From Selaginella tamariscina (Eukaryota > Streptophyta > Lycopodiopsida > Selaginellales > Selaginellaceae): a DNA stretch of 64,000 nucleotides. Made by a program: the position numbers and the translations under genes. Location of the stretch: contig PUQB01000079.1 in assembly GCA_003024785.1 (NCBI GenBank), positions 310,001 through 374,000 on the forward strand. The letters are read 5' to 3'. Shown here piece by piece: positions 12,464 through 22,290 of this stretch (its first letter is position 1; each line of letters begins with the position of its first letter). The notes under the pieces were generated by a model, which was not told the origin of the DNA, searched no databases, and saw only the letters and a list, made by a program, of their open reading frames with translations.

Positions 12464-12471
12464 CTTATATA
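12464..12471 (-). promoter_or_regulatory. TATA box of the left RBR copy
   Basis: TATATAAG on the minus strand, about 66 bases before the first ATG. The same element sits at the same place before the right copy, so the retrocopy already had this upstream sequence when it was duplicated. Confidence 0.5.
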
Positions 12472-12531
12472 CACTTCCACAATGACGTGGATGCCTAATT
12501 TTTCAAAACTGTTCCTTTGGAAGGTGCATAT

Positions 12532-12837
12532 GGCTAGTTTGCACATTTAATTCCAATATTTTTTAAGAGAAATTTGACATGTATTACTGTTATGACATAA
12601 GAAGAAAAAATAAAAATTAAACGTGAATTCCTTGTGAACAAAAAATATAAATTTCTTTAGGGTTAATACATTTTTGAATTAATATGTTTTTTTTATTTAA
12701 ATCATATGTGAATAAGTTTTAATGCATATTAATTAAAAAAATAAAAAATAAATTAACCCAAGAAAACCCTTTGAATTTAAGGGAAATAATAATTTCCCCT
12801 TGTATGTCCTAACAGGGGGCCCCATTTGCAAGTGTCC
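12532..12837. mobile_element. Mutator-like MITE, copy 1
   Basis: A 306-bp insertion present in the left arm and absent from the right arm. The 9-bp GGTGCATAT stands at both flanks (12523-12531 and 12839-12847). The ends are GGCTAGTTTGCAC and, in reverse complement, GGACACTTGCAAATGGGGCC, an imperfect inverted pair. The interior is AT-rich and noncoding. A second copy is at 57581-57876. A 9-bp target duplication is typical of Mutator-type elements. Confidence 0.8.
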
Positions 12838-13026
12838 CGGTGCATATATTCATTCACACACACACGTGTGCGTGTTAAAATATCTTCTTTTCTCTCTCCC
12901 TCTCATATGTAATAGTCCAATTGAATATTGTATATTCTTATGCACATTAAACGTATTTTAGTGCAGTATAATCCACATACTGTAGCATATATAGTGTCTT
13001 GCAATAAGACAAAGAAAGGAAATATT

Positions 13027-13079
13027 TGCACTGCCCGGCAATTGAACCCGGGTCTGTTCCGTGGCAGAGAACTATTCTA
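13027..13079 (-). pseudogene. Truncated tRNA-Gly (anticodon GCC), copy B
   Basis: This is the 3' part of the tRNA at 2375-2445, ending at TAGAATAG; the acceptor 5' strand and most of the D-arm are gone. The anticodon loop is CTGCCAC (GCC). The anticodon stem has a mismatch (GTTCT/GGAAC). Copy C at 21899-21951 has the same breakpoint. Confidence 0.85.
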
Positions 13080-13596
13080 TATTTTTAATAATTCATAATG
13101 ACAATTGATTAATTAGGATATGCTGTACCATATTTTACTATACCACCCTCATCTATATACGTACGGAATGCATATTTGTGGATATGTACACATATTGATA
13201 TAGATAATGTAGTATATTATTTATACATGTAATATGCTGCATACATTAAAGTTTATAACTATCTACCTATAACTATATCTATCTATCTATATATAATAGA
13301 TAGACAGATCTGTACGTGCGCGCGCGCGTCTATCTCGAGTATATATAGTTCCATACATACACGGCTGTACACTATATTAATGTAATGTACAAGCATGTCT
13401 ATATAAAAGCGCGCGCGCGCGCGCGTGTGTGAGAGAGAGAGAACCTGGCTGTTCCCATTCTGCACATATGCCACAAGTCAAGATACAGATATTGAAATTC
13501 CTAGCATTATACATTTAAATCAAGTGCATCATATATCGTGCACACACAGTACTATACGTGTGTGTATGTGTGTGTGCGTGCTGATTTATTCTGTAG

Positions 13597-14263
13597 GTAG
13601 TGAAAGAGAAGCAGGGACGAAGTGCAAGAAAGAGCTGGGTACAGTTGTGTAAGAGTCCCATTAGAGGTTAAGAAGGCCAAAAACAGCAACGGTGTTTACA
13701 ATAGAATGGGATGGTGTATTGGGAAACTCTAAGGGGGGGAGAGTGTACATGTTATATTGCCAAGGGGTGATCATGGCCATCCAATCTGTGGCTTGGAAGG
13801 TCCTCGGCCGCTGATCGAGGTCTGGTGGCGTGGTAGCTGGGATTTGGGCTGTGGGATGGTTACACAGTTGGCGTTTCAAAGAACAGCATCTTAACCTTGT
13901 TTAAGAGGTGTGTCGTGGGTGCGTGCGTGCGTGTGCGTGTGCGTGTGTGTTGAGTTTAACACACTCGCACACACACACACACCCATACATACTTGCATTG
14001 ATACGTATACTGTGTATGCAGGGGAGCAAACAGAAGGTAGTGGCTATGAGTTTGGTTCCATGTAGCAAGGAGGGACTGTACCGTCTAAGTTTCCAGAGAC
14101 CATTCAAGCTTTCCCAACCGTTGTCGCTAATCTGCACACCAAGTTAAACACAGGTGAGTTTAGTTACTCTAGTCATAATGATCAGACTAAACTCCCGGTT
14201 ACGCTAATTAAGAGCAGCTTTACACATCCTAATCCACCCCTTTCTCCTAATGACCGTCTTTGA
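13597..14263 (+). pseudogene. DUF3527 gene 3' fragment, copy B
   Basis: This is a copy of the last two exons of the gene at 265-3611, with the intervening (GT)n intron. Splice sites TAG/GT and CAG are kept, and so is the end near CGTCTTTGA. The frame is broken early in the first exon: the stretch GTGATAAGAG of the source is GTGTAAGAG here. About nine bases are also missing after the GPRPLIE position. No promoter or upstream exons are present, so this is a dead fragment. Confidence 0.8.
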
Positions 14264-14600
14264 CATGTATATGTAACTTGTGTACTAAAGCTCACGTTTC
14301 CGTAAATTCATTGTTTATTTTGAGTTACACACACACACACACATATATATATATTATAAGTGTGTGTACGAGTCTATGTACGTCACATAGAAGGTTGAAA
14401 TGATTTTCCTATTGATAAAGCCTTAAGCCTATATACGTGTAACAACATATACTGTACGCTATATACGTACGGAATTCATGCCGTCCGTACCTTCCGTTTA
14501 ATATTGTATAGAATGTACACTGTACATTATTTTAAATGGTAATATAGTACACAATTCAGCATATGCAAGTTTAGTATCTGTATAAAAAATCAGTGTTTTT

Positions 14601-14647
<47 letters not shown>

Positions 14648-15734
14648 GTGCATTTGTCCATTCTCCACATTATCACAAAGTTCCATCGACATACACTTCA
14701 AGGGCAGGCACTACATTACACTCGATCGATTACAAACACTATGTGTGGGGTATATATAGACATAAAACAGGTTGACACTCCTAAATCCCCTTAAACGTGG
14801 AGTATGTCATATGTATATTGAAAGAGTATATAACTATGAAAACGAGAAACCTCTTTATATACAAGTGTTTGCCCTTCCCACATGGAATGCATGTTATCTA
14901 CAGAATGCAGAAGCTAAGAAAATATCAACACAAGAGAGGATTGTAAGCTTTGTTAATGACGAGGACCCCGCAATGGTTACACTCCTTTACCAGTTTGGAA
15001 CATATTTACTTATTTCCTCGTCCAGGCCTGGTAGCTTTGTTGCTAATTTACAAGGTATATGGAACAAGGATTTAAAACCTTCGTGGAGGTAAACGACGTG
15101 TATATGTGTATGTGTGTGTGTGTGGTGTGTGGGGTGTATCTATAGATTATAATATGTATAATGATTTGAAAGCTGATTTAAATGTACTTTAAAATAAGAT
15201 AAAATATAATACTAGCATTTGTACTTTGATTAAATTAACATTAAATTTTGATTTTTTCGTTTTTAGATGTGTGCCGCATCTTAATATTAACTTAGAGATG
15301 AATTACTGGCCAGAAACGTGCAACTTAACGGAATGTCATGAGCACTCTTTGACTTATCTTCCATGGCCATCAATGGAAGTGTCACAGGTACAACACACAC
15401 ACGCACACGCACACGCACGCACAACGTACATGTGTATAAAACAGGTGAATTATGATATGAGGGGATGGGTAGTGCATCACAACGCGGGTACAGACAGCTC
15501 CAATAGGTGGCGATCCCGTGTATGCACTCTGGCCCATGAGTGGGGCATGGCTATGTTTGCATACACCTTCTCTCTTGACAAGGTGTGTGTCTGTGCTTCT
15601 ATCATGATACTTAATGGTGTATGTTACAGTAATTAAATGATAGATATGTTATATATCCTTGTATCACACACACACACACACACACCATATATATTTGTTA
15701 TATACATAGATATAATAATATAAACATAAGATAT

Positions 15735-15737
<3 letters not shown>

Positions 15738-15784
<47 letters not shown>
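15738..15784. repeat. (TA)n microsatellite
   Basis: About 22 TA units, within an intron of the GH95 relic, close to a (CA)n tract at 15665-15684. A longer (CT)n(CA)n tract follows at 15937-15999. Confidence 0.95.
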
Positions 15785-15786
<2 letters not shown>

Positions 15787-15931
15787 TTTATATTTATATA
15801 AAGTTTTTCTTTTTTAAAGGAATTTCTGAGAAATAAAGCATATCCACTTTTGGTTGGCTGTGAACAATTTGGCTCACAGAAGGTAACACACACACACGTT
15901 AGACTCCCATTCTTTATGTAATGTACATAAG

Positions 15932-16000
<69 letters not shown>

Positions 16001-16814
16001 CATAACACTCTCTCTCTCATACAATGGATTGCTAGTTACCAACCCGTCGACATCCCCAGACCATTTGTTCATAGGACCTGATGGTAAACAAGCTTCTGTA
16101 AGCTATGCAACTACAATGGACATGGCTATCATTCAAGTGCCACGCTTTCTGCCTCTGAAGTAAGTTTACACGTGTGTGTGCGCGCGTGCGTCCGGGCGTG
16201 CGTGTGTGTAAGTTCTCTTTTATGCAGACTGTGAATTTACAACTAACTTAACCATACACAAAGTCCAGTCCAGATTAGTAAAAACGGCCTCATTATGGAA
16301 TGGGTAAACTTAGGGTCGATTCGCACCTGCACTTATACTTAGAGATAAGGGTCAAAAGTGCACTTAAATTGCTTCGCATGTATTTAGGAGATAAGGGTGG
16401 CCATTAAGTTAAATTTTAAGTGTGAAAAATTTAAAGTTGTTTACTCCGCACCTATTTTAAATTTAATGGTAACCCTTAAAATTTAAGTGTTTCAGAAAGA
16501 AAAAAATCAAAATTTAAAACCACCTCGTGATATTAAATTTTAAGGGGCACTTATAAATTATTTCAAAAAGATTCTTGTGAAGATTCTTTAAGGGCTAGGT
16601 TTATGGTTCGCGGCAGCCAGATTTTGGCCTGCCCCGCGGGCGGGTCGGGGATTCGGGGTGCGAAGAACGGTCCCCCGGGGCGGCTAATCGAACCCACCGG
16701 CGCTTGATCGGCTGATGTTAGGGGTGGCAATTGCAGAGGACCGCGCCGTCTCCTCCTACCCGCTCGCTTATTTATATTGGGATTTTTTTATACACTCCAA
16801 TGCGGTATAGGACG

Positions 16815-17094
16815 AGCCGGGATTCAACTTGTTCGATCCTCCACGCGGAATACTGCTATGCTTCCTTCAATGGGATGGGTTGCTTTGAGATTCAAGGCAG
16901 AGAATCCAGGTGTGTGCGTGTGCGTGCGCGTGTGTGTTGGAATGTAATAAGCTTTGCTGCTCTCAGGCGTTTGGTTATTTCATTGTCACTTGGAAGGACA
17001 TGCTACCTGGGGAATGCAGACGACTTTCATTGTTCAGAATGGGAAGAAACCCGGCCAAACGTTTCCCCCACCGAAGGATCTTCCAAAATGCTAA
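16815..17094 (+). pseudogene. Ascorbate-oxidase-like multicopper oxidase C-terminus inside the transposon
   Basis: Two exons flank a 57-base intron (16910-16966) that begins with (GT)n. The first reads FNLFDPP, then, after a one-base frame change, MLPSMGWVALRFKAENP. The second reads [17 protein letters not shown] then PPPKDLPKC and a stop at 17092-17094. The HCHxExH...M pattern is the type 1 and type 3 copper ligand motif at the C-terminus of plant ascorbate oxidases and SKU5-like proteins; the PPKDLPKC end favours an ascorbate-oxidase-like parent. These enzymes work in the cell wall. Only the last domain is present, so it is a captured fragment. The second exon is intact. Confidence 0.82.
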
Positions 17095-17654
17095 GCATAA
17101 ACAAACACTATCTACCAGAATTGGAAACGTTTTGGTAGGAATATATGTATATTGGTAGGAAAAGTTATATGTATATGTATTCATGTATATAAAGAGAACC
17201 TGCACGAACCAATGTTTATTCGGCCACCATCAAGACTTGTCACGCAATATTAAATCCTTCTTGCCAGTAGATTCTGCAGGCACACGTACATCTTCCAAAA
17301 TTACCTGGACTATATATATAAATATATAGAGTATGTTTGTCTGTATCATCTCTCTCTCTCTCTCTCTCTCTTGTGTGTGTGTGCGTGCCTGCATGTAGCA
17401 AGTAAATATATGAACTGTGTCTGTTATTATGACAATATACCAGTTGTTGGTTGAGAACGCCATCCCAACTTATTTTCAGGCCGACCAAATGAAAGTCCAT
17501 GTGTACCCTGTCCCACTTTCTTCTTTGCTCGTCGTTTCCGTATCTACAACAACACAATATGTGGCATGTGTACGTATGTGCATACATATACACACATAAC
17601 ATACATAAACATACTTGTCAATTAAAGAAGAACACATGTTATGAATGGTGAGAT

Positions 17655-17815
17655 AAGCAGTTGTGCTTATATCACCATATGCCGGTGTCTCCATCGGGAC
17701 ATACGAGCTTCGGTATGCTGTGTGCAGATGCAGATACTACCTTGATTTTCATATTGTTTTGCACTCCATATGCTACTGCATTTACAAGCTCCTCTTCTGT
17801 ACTTGGAAATAGTAC
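17655..17815 (-). pseudogene. L-gulonolactone oxidase-like fragment inside the transposon
   Basis: The minus strand reads FPSTEEELVNAVAYGV, then KIKVVSASAHSIPKLVCPDG, then, after a small frame change, ISTTAYLTI. This matches the start of the FAD-binding domain of plant GULLO proteins (PTTEAELV, then RYSHSIPKLVC and LISTKFL in Arabidopsis, as I recall). GULLO-type enzymes oxidise L-gulono-1,4-lactone to ascorbate. Only about 50 codons are present. The piece lies opposite in strand to the ascorbate-oxidase fragment. Regions 17220-17320 and 17440-17530 may be further captured pieces that I cannot name. Confidence 0.75.
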
Positions 17816-19192
17816 GTGGTAGTATATTGTGCATGTGTGCGCATGCGTGCGTGCCTGTGTGATGATACCCATGAGATATGCATGCCAACTGTGTTATATA
17901 ATGAATATGCCAGTGTTTTGAAGTCATAAATGCAACCATTGAATTGTTTAGCTGTCTATTTCATTCTCATGGAACAATATGCAATGCTGAAGATCAGGGT
18001 GTCAGAGGAAGAGCAGGGCACTGATCAGGGCGGCAATCAAGCAAGCGGGGAGGAGGAGATGACGCGAACTCTAGGCCTCAATCGAGGCCGAGGCGGACTC
18101 GGTGCTGGAGGTGGAGCTCGGGGCCCAAGTTTAGGCGTGCCAATCCGGGAGCTCCACAAGCTCCACGCGGGAATCCCGCACCTCCACGAGCTCCTGGAGC
18201 TGGCGTGTGAATCCCATGGCGCGAAGCTGGGTGTGGCAACCCTGAACCACCAGCCGCCAACTCCTCTCTTCTCCGAATTTGAATTTGAATTTGAAAATTT
18301 TTGAATTTTAAGTAAAATTTAAAGGTGAAAACATATTCGGAGATGAAAACATTAACAAAATTTAAGTGTTTTATGTACGAAGAGACACGCATTTAAGATT
18401 AAAATTTGAGGACAAATTCGCTATCATGTGCGAACAAACAAGTCTTAAAATGTGTAATTAAATTGCAAAAATCACTTTAAATTTTTATGTGCGAATATAC
18501 AAACCGTTAACTTTTTAACTGTTAGCACTTCAAATTTTTAAGTATGCAAGTGCAAATCGACCCTTATGAAGTTAAAATTTAAGTAATTAATCAAACTAAA
18601 GTATTTAAGTTGTAGTTATTATATCTATTTATTTTATTCGCAGGCAAAGGAGTTTAAGGATCCAGATGTTAATCACAGGCATATGTCACATTTGTTTGGG
18701 CTCTTCCCAGGCCACACAATCAATACAGAAAACACTCCTGAGTTATGTCAAGCAGCAGGTATACATAATATCATTGGGTGTGTGTGAGTGCGTGTGCGTG
18801 CGTGTGTGTATGCACATCAAATCAATATAGACATGAGCATCAGCAGGTACGGTCATGTCATGCGTATGTATGTGTAAGATGAATATGGATATGTATGTGT
18901 GTGTGTGTGTGATGTTCGGAACGTGTAAAATGTGGTGTTAAGTGTATATTCTCTCCCCCTCTTTGCTATATCTTTTAATTAAAGTCTGACTTAATTCTTT
19001 AGAAAAATGTTATAATACATTGAACTATAAAATTCAAAATAATATTATGCAAAGTTTTCAGTTTTAAATTTATGATAATGGATTTTGATGATATAAAATT
19101 AAGTAATAAATTTTAATCAATTTTTTTTAATATTAGATATAGCGCAAAACATTAACATCTGTAATATGTTGAAAACTACACGGATTATTCCA

Positions 19193-20080
19193 GGAATATA
19201 CTGCCCAATGGACCGGAATATTCGAGTTCACTATGGGAGGAGCAAACTTTTAGGTACATGCACATTGCAATGTACATAATTTTATTACTCGTTAATTTAT
19301 TAATTAATTAAAGAATAGTTCCTGATGAGTTATTAAATATTAATAATTATTATTTTAATTACTCTATAAGCACCTGAAGCTGGTTCACCACACCCTTAAC
19401 AAGCCACATCGTGTGTATGCGCGCGCGTGCGTGTTCATTATATTATAGCTGAATGAACGAGAGTACACGCACACGCGTATAAAAAGGCTTTGTCAGGCTT
19501 ACAACTTTGTTTCTCTTCGAATTATGATCAAATTTTTAAAATTAAAATAAGCTTGCCTACACTTATGTAATAAAGAAAATTTATTATACGTACATAAGTA
19601 CTATTTATAATATTTATACTTGGCTGAGGATTTTTTTTATATTAATGTAAAATAATAAAGACCATATAAGAAATGCATCCAACCTTAAAGCTTACGTATA
19701 GTTTATTAAAATAATTCAAATAATATAATTTTAAAATATATTTATATATATTATTAAATAAATTAGTGAGTTATATATTAAAATATTAAATATTACATAT
19801 GAATGTTTTAATGTTAGCATGTTTCGCGTGTTTATATTTTAGTGGGTGGGGCATTAAGTAAATCAAAACATTTTTCATTCTTTTTATGAATCAGTTGATA
19901 TATCAGTTGAAGTTTTTATTGATATTGAAATTGATATCAGTTGAATAAAAACTATTGAAATTAGAACTATAAATTAGTAAAAACTATAATTTAATAACTT
20001 TATAATTCTATTAAAATATGATCCACGTGCCGCAAATATAAAATATTAGAGTGTAAAACTATGTATAATTTTTATTACCT
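19193..20080. repeat. Diverged direct duplication, copy 1
   Basis: The stretch starting at the GGACCGGAATATTCGAGTTC segment recurs, diverged, at about 30395-31200. Shared landmarks in order are: GGTACATGCACATTG, the ATTAATTAATTA run, a (GT)n tract, TCATTATATTATAGCTGAATGA, and ATCAAATTTTTAAAATTAAA. No gene is visible in either copy. They may be copies of an unclassified element. Confidence 0.7.
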
Positions 20081-20267
20081 TAGCAAGAAGTTTGAGTACC
20101 CCCCATATATTAGCAGAACAACATAAAGCACAAACAAACACTCTGTTCCAAACACACATTCATATCTACATACGCACACCAACACATTTATTTACATAGG
20201 TCTGTGTACATGTTCATATTACAAATATCATAATCTTACATTGTATAAGAGGAAACCATTCAAAGAT

Positions 20268-20339
20268 GGTTCCATTGTCTAGCGGTTAGGACATTAGACT
20301 CTGAATTCAGTAGCCTGAGTTCAATTCTCGGTGGAACCT
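20268..20339 (+). tRNA. tRNA-Gln (CTG), diverged
   Basis: A 72-nt sequence closely matches plant tRNA-Gln. The acceptor GGTTCCA/TGGAACC is perfect. The box A region is GTCTAGCGGTTAGGAC, the anticodon loop is CTCTGAA (CTG), and the T-arm has the GAGTTCAATTCTC core. The anticodon stem TTAGA/TTCAG has an A-C mismatch and a G-T wobble, and the T-stem has a G-T wobble. No run of four T follows nearby, so termination is doubtful. It may be a decaying gene. Confidence 0.7.
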
Positions 20340-21273
20340 TGAATCTTATACATAAGATAAGATAATAATTTACATAGTTTAAGTTTAATAATAAATATTA
20401 GAAAACATTAAGATAAGATAATCATTTAAGTTAAATAATAATTTTAGAGAAACATTAAAAGAATCTAAATCAATATTAATGAACTTTTAACTACAATTAA
20501 GGAAGATTGTGAAAACTAGCCATTGGTATTGATTTGTATTTTTAACTAACTAAACCTTAAATAATTTGTCATTGATGTTTAGTCAAACCTTAAATAATTG
20601 GGCTCATGCAATTGGATCTAAGAGCGTCTATAGGTCAAAGAAGGGATATACGGAGTGACATATTAACACAGGGGAATGTCACGTGTCACATGCATTCCAT
20701 GTGGGAAGGCAATACTTGTATATAAAGAGTTTCTCACTGTTTTCATAATTATATACTCTTCAATATACATATGACATACTCCACGTTTAAGGGGATTTAG
20801 GAGTGTCAACCTGTTTTATGTCTATATATACCCCACACATAGTGTTTGTAATCGATTCGAGTGTAATGTAATGCCTGCCCATGTAGATGGAACGTGGAGA
20901 ATGGACAAATGCACACACACACACACACACACACACACGTAAAAAACTGATTTTTTATACAGATACTAAACTTGCATATGCTGAATTGTGTACTATATTA
21001 CCATTTAAAATAATATACAGTGTACATTCTATACAATATTAAACGGAAGGTATGCACGTGAATATTCCGTACGTATATAGCGTACAGTATATGTTGTTAC
21101 ACTCTTATATAGGCTTAAGGATTTATCAATAGGAAAATCATTTCAACCTTCTATGTGACGTACATAGACTCGTACACACACTTATAATATTATATATGTG
21201 TGTGTGTGTGTAACTCAAAATAAACAATGAATTTACGGAAAAATGAGCTTTAGTACACAAGTTACATATACAT

Positions 21274-21720
21274 GTCATTAGGAGAAAGGGGTGTAAAGCT
21301 GCTCTTAATTAGCGTAACCGGGAGTTTAGTCTGATCATTATGACTAGAGTAACTAAACTAACCTGTGTTTAACTTGGTGTGCAGAATAGCGACAGCGGTT
21401 GCGAAAGCTTGAATGGTCTCAGGAAACTTAGATGGTACAGTCCCTCCTTGCTACATGGAACCAAACTCATAGCCACTACCTTCTGTTTGCTCCCCTGCAT
21501 ACACAGTATACGTATCAATGCAAGTATGTATGGGTGTGTGTGTGCGAGTGTGTTAAACTCAACACATACGCACACGCACACGCACGCACGCACCCACGAC
21601 ACACCTCTTAAACAGGTTAATATGCTGTTCTTTGAAACGCCAACTTGAGGAAAGTGTAACCATCCCACAACCCAAATCCAGTCACACAACTCCACCGTTC
21701 GATCAGCGGCCGAGGTAGAT
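21274..21720 (-). pseudogene. DUF3527 gene 3' fragment, copy C
   Basis: This inverted copy covers the end of the fourth exon and the fifth exon of the gene at 265-3611. A deletion removes the front of the fourth exon and its upstream intron: sequence matching 13265 joins directly to sequence matching 13801, at a shared CCT. The original stop region is also lost. It still has GCCGCTGATCGAACGG, with the C that the source gene lacks. Confidence 0.75.
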
Positions 21721-21898
21721 AATTATAAACTTTAATGTATGCAGCATATTACATGTATAAATAATACTACATTATCTATATCAATATGTGTACATATCCA
21801 CAGATATGCATTCCGTACGTATACAGATGAGGGTGGTATAGTAAATTTGGTACAGCATATCCTAATTAATCAATTGTCATTATGAATTATTAAAAATA

Positions 21899-21951
21899 TA
21901 GAATAGTTCTCTGCCACGGAACAGACCCGGGTTCGATTGCCGGGCAGTGCA
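21899..21951 (+). pseudogene. Truncated tRNA-Gly (anticodon GCC), copy C
   Basis: Same 3' part, same breakpoint at TAGAATAG, same anticodon stem mismatch and same GCC anticodon as the copy at 13027-13079. It lies on the plus strand, as expected from the inversion. Confidence 0.85.
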
Positions 21952-22217
21952 AATATTTCCTTTCATTGTCTTATTGCAAGACACTATATATGCTATAGTA
22001 TGTGGATTATACTGCACTAAAATACGTTTAATGTACATATAAGAATATATATATTCAATTGGACTATTACATATGAGAGGGAGAGAGAAAAGAAGATATT
22101 TTATGATATACGTCAGTAAACACACGCACACGTGTGTGTGGATGAAATATGCACCTTCCAAAGGACTTGCTTGAACAGTTTTGAAAAATTAGGCATCCAC
22201 GCGTCATAGTGGAAGTG

Positions 22218-22225
22218 TATATAAG
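22218..22225 (+). promoter_or_regulatory. TATA box of the right RBR copy
   Basis: TATATAAG, 66 bases upstream of the first ATG at 22291. Identical in position to the element before the left copy. Confidence 0.5.
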
Positions 22226-22290
22226 AAGGTCAACCTAGGCTAGGGTTCCACAATCTCTCAGGTAACATACTAACGAACGTAAGCACACAA

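Larger units (their letters stand above)
8829..14895. repeat. Left arm of a large inverted duplication
   Basis: The arm matches about 20575-25920 in reverse complement. Landmarks in order are: the GTATGCTGTGATCTG segment near 8881 (reverse complement near 25850), a PPR-like open frame, an Ariadne fragment, the RBR copy, a truncated tRNA-Gly and the 3' part of the DUF3527 gene. The outer boundary near 8829 is sharp: beyond it, 25921 onward is a gypsy relic with no counterpart on the left. The left arm has gained a 306-bp MITE at 12532. The right arm has lost about 0.5 kb corresponding to 13265-13800. Confidence 0.9.
16313..18563. mobile_element. 2.25-kb TIR transposon carrying gene fragments (Pack-type)
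   Basis: The ends are inverted repeats, GGGTCGATTYGCACYTGCA with two mismatches, followed by an offset TACTTA. The trinucleotide TTA lies on each side (16310-16312 and 18564-18566). This suits a PIF/Harbinger-type target duplication (TWA), though the ends do not match a subfamily I know. It sits six bases inside the last GH95 intron. The subterminal 250 bases on each side are AT-rich with repeated AAATTTTAAGTG motifs. The middle is GC-rich and contains pieces of two unrelated genes (see 16815 and 17655). I see no transposase, so it is probably non-autonomous. Confidence 0.8.
14904..18758 (+). pseudogene. GH95 alpha-L-fucosidase (FUC95A-like), internal fragment, broken
   Basis: GH95 enzymes remove alpha-1,2-fucose from xyloglucan in the plant wall. 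Seven exon pieces read in order: 14904-15088, 15267-15387, 15445-15582, 15820-15882, 16036-16159, 16228-16303 and 18644-18758. Recognisable blocks are YLLISSSRPG, NLQGIWNKD, HLNINLEMNYWP, GWVVHH, ALWPMSGAWLC, EFLRNKAYPLL, TNPSTSPDHLF, VSYATTMDMAII, LIMEW and HRHMSHLFGLFPGHTI. They follow Arabidopsis FUC95A closely as I recall it. The exons before and after are absent. Exon 3 changes frame before and after ALWPMSGAW, and exon 5 has lost bases between MAII and the SATLSASE block. The 5' side ends exactly where duplication copy B begins (about 14895). A transposon sits in the last intron. It is a clear relic. Confidence 0.88.

Noticed and set aside
13597-14263. Copy B as a second working DUF3527 gene.
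   Set aside because: Only the last two exons are present and the frame is broken at the start.
18078-18392. 104-codon open frame in the GC-rich part of the transposon.
   Set aside because: No recognisable domain and biased composition. It may be a captured untranslated or first-exon piece, but nothing supports a product.
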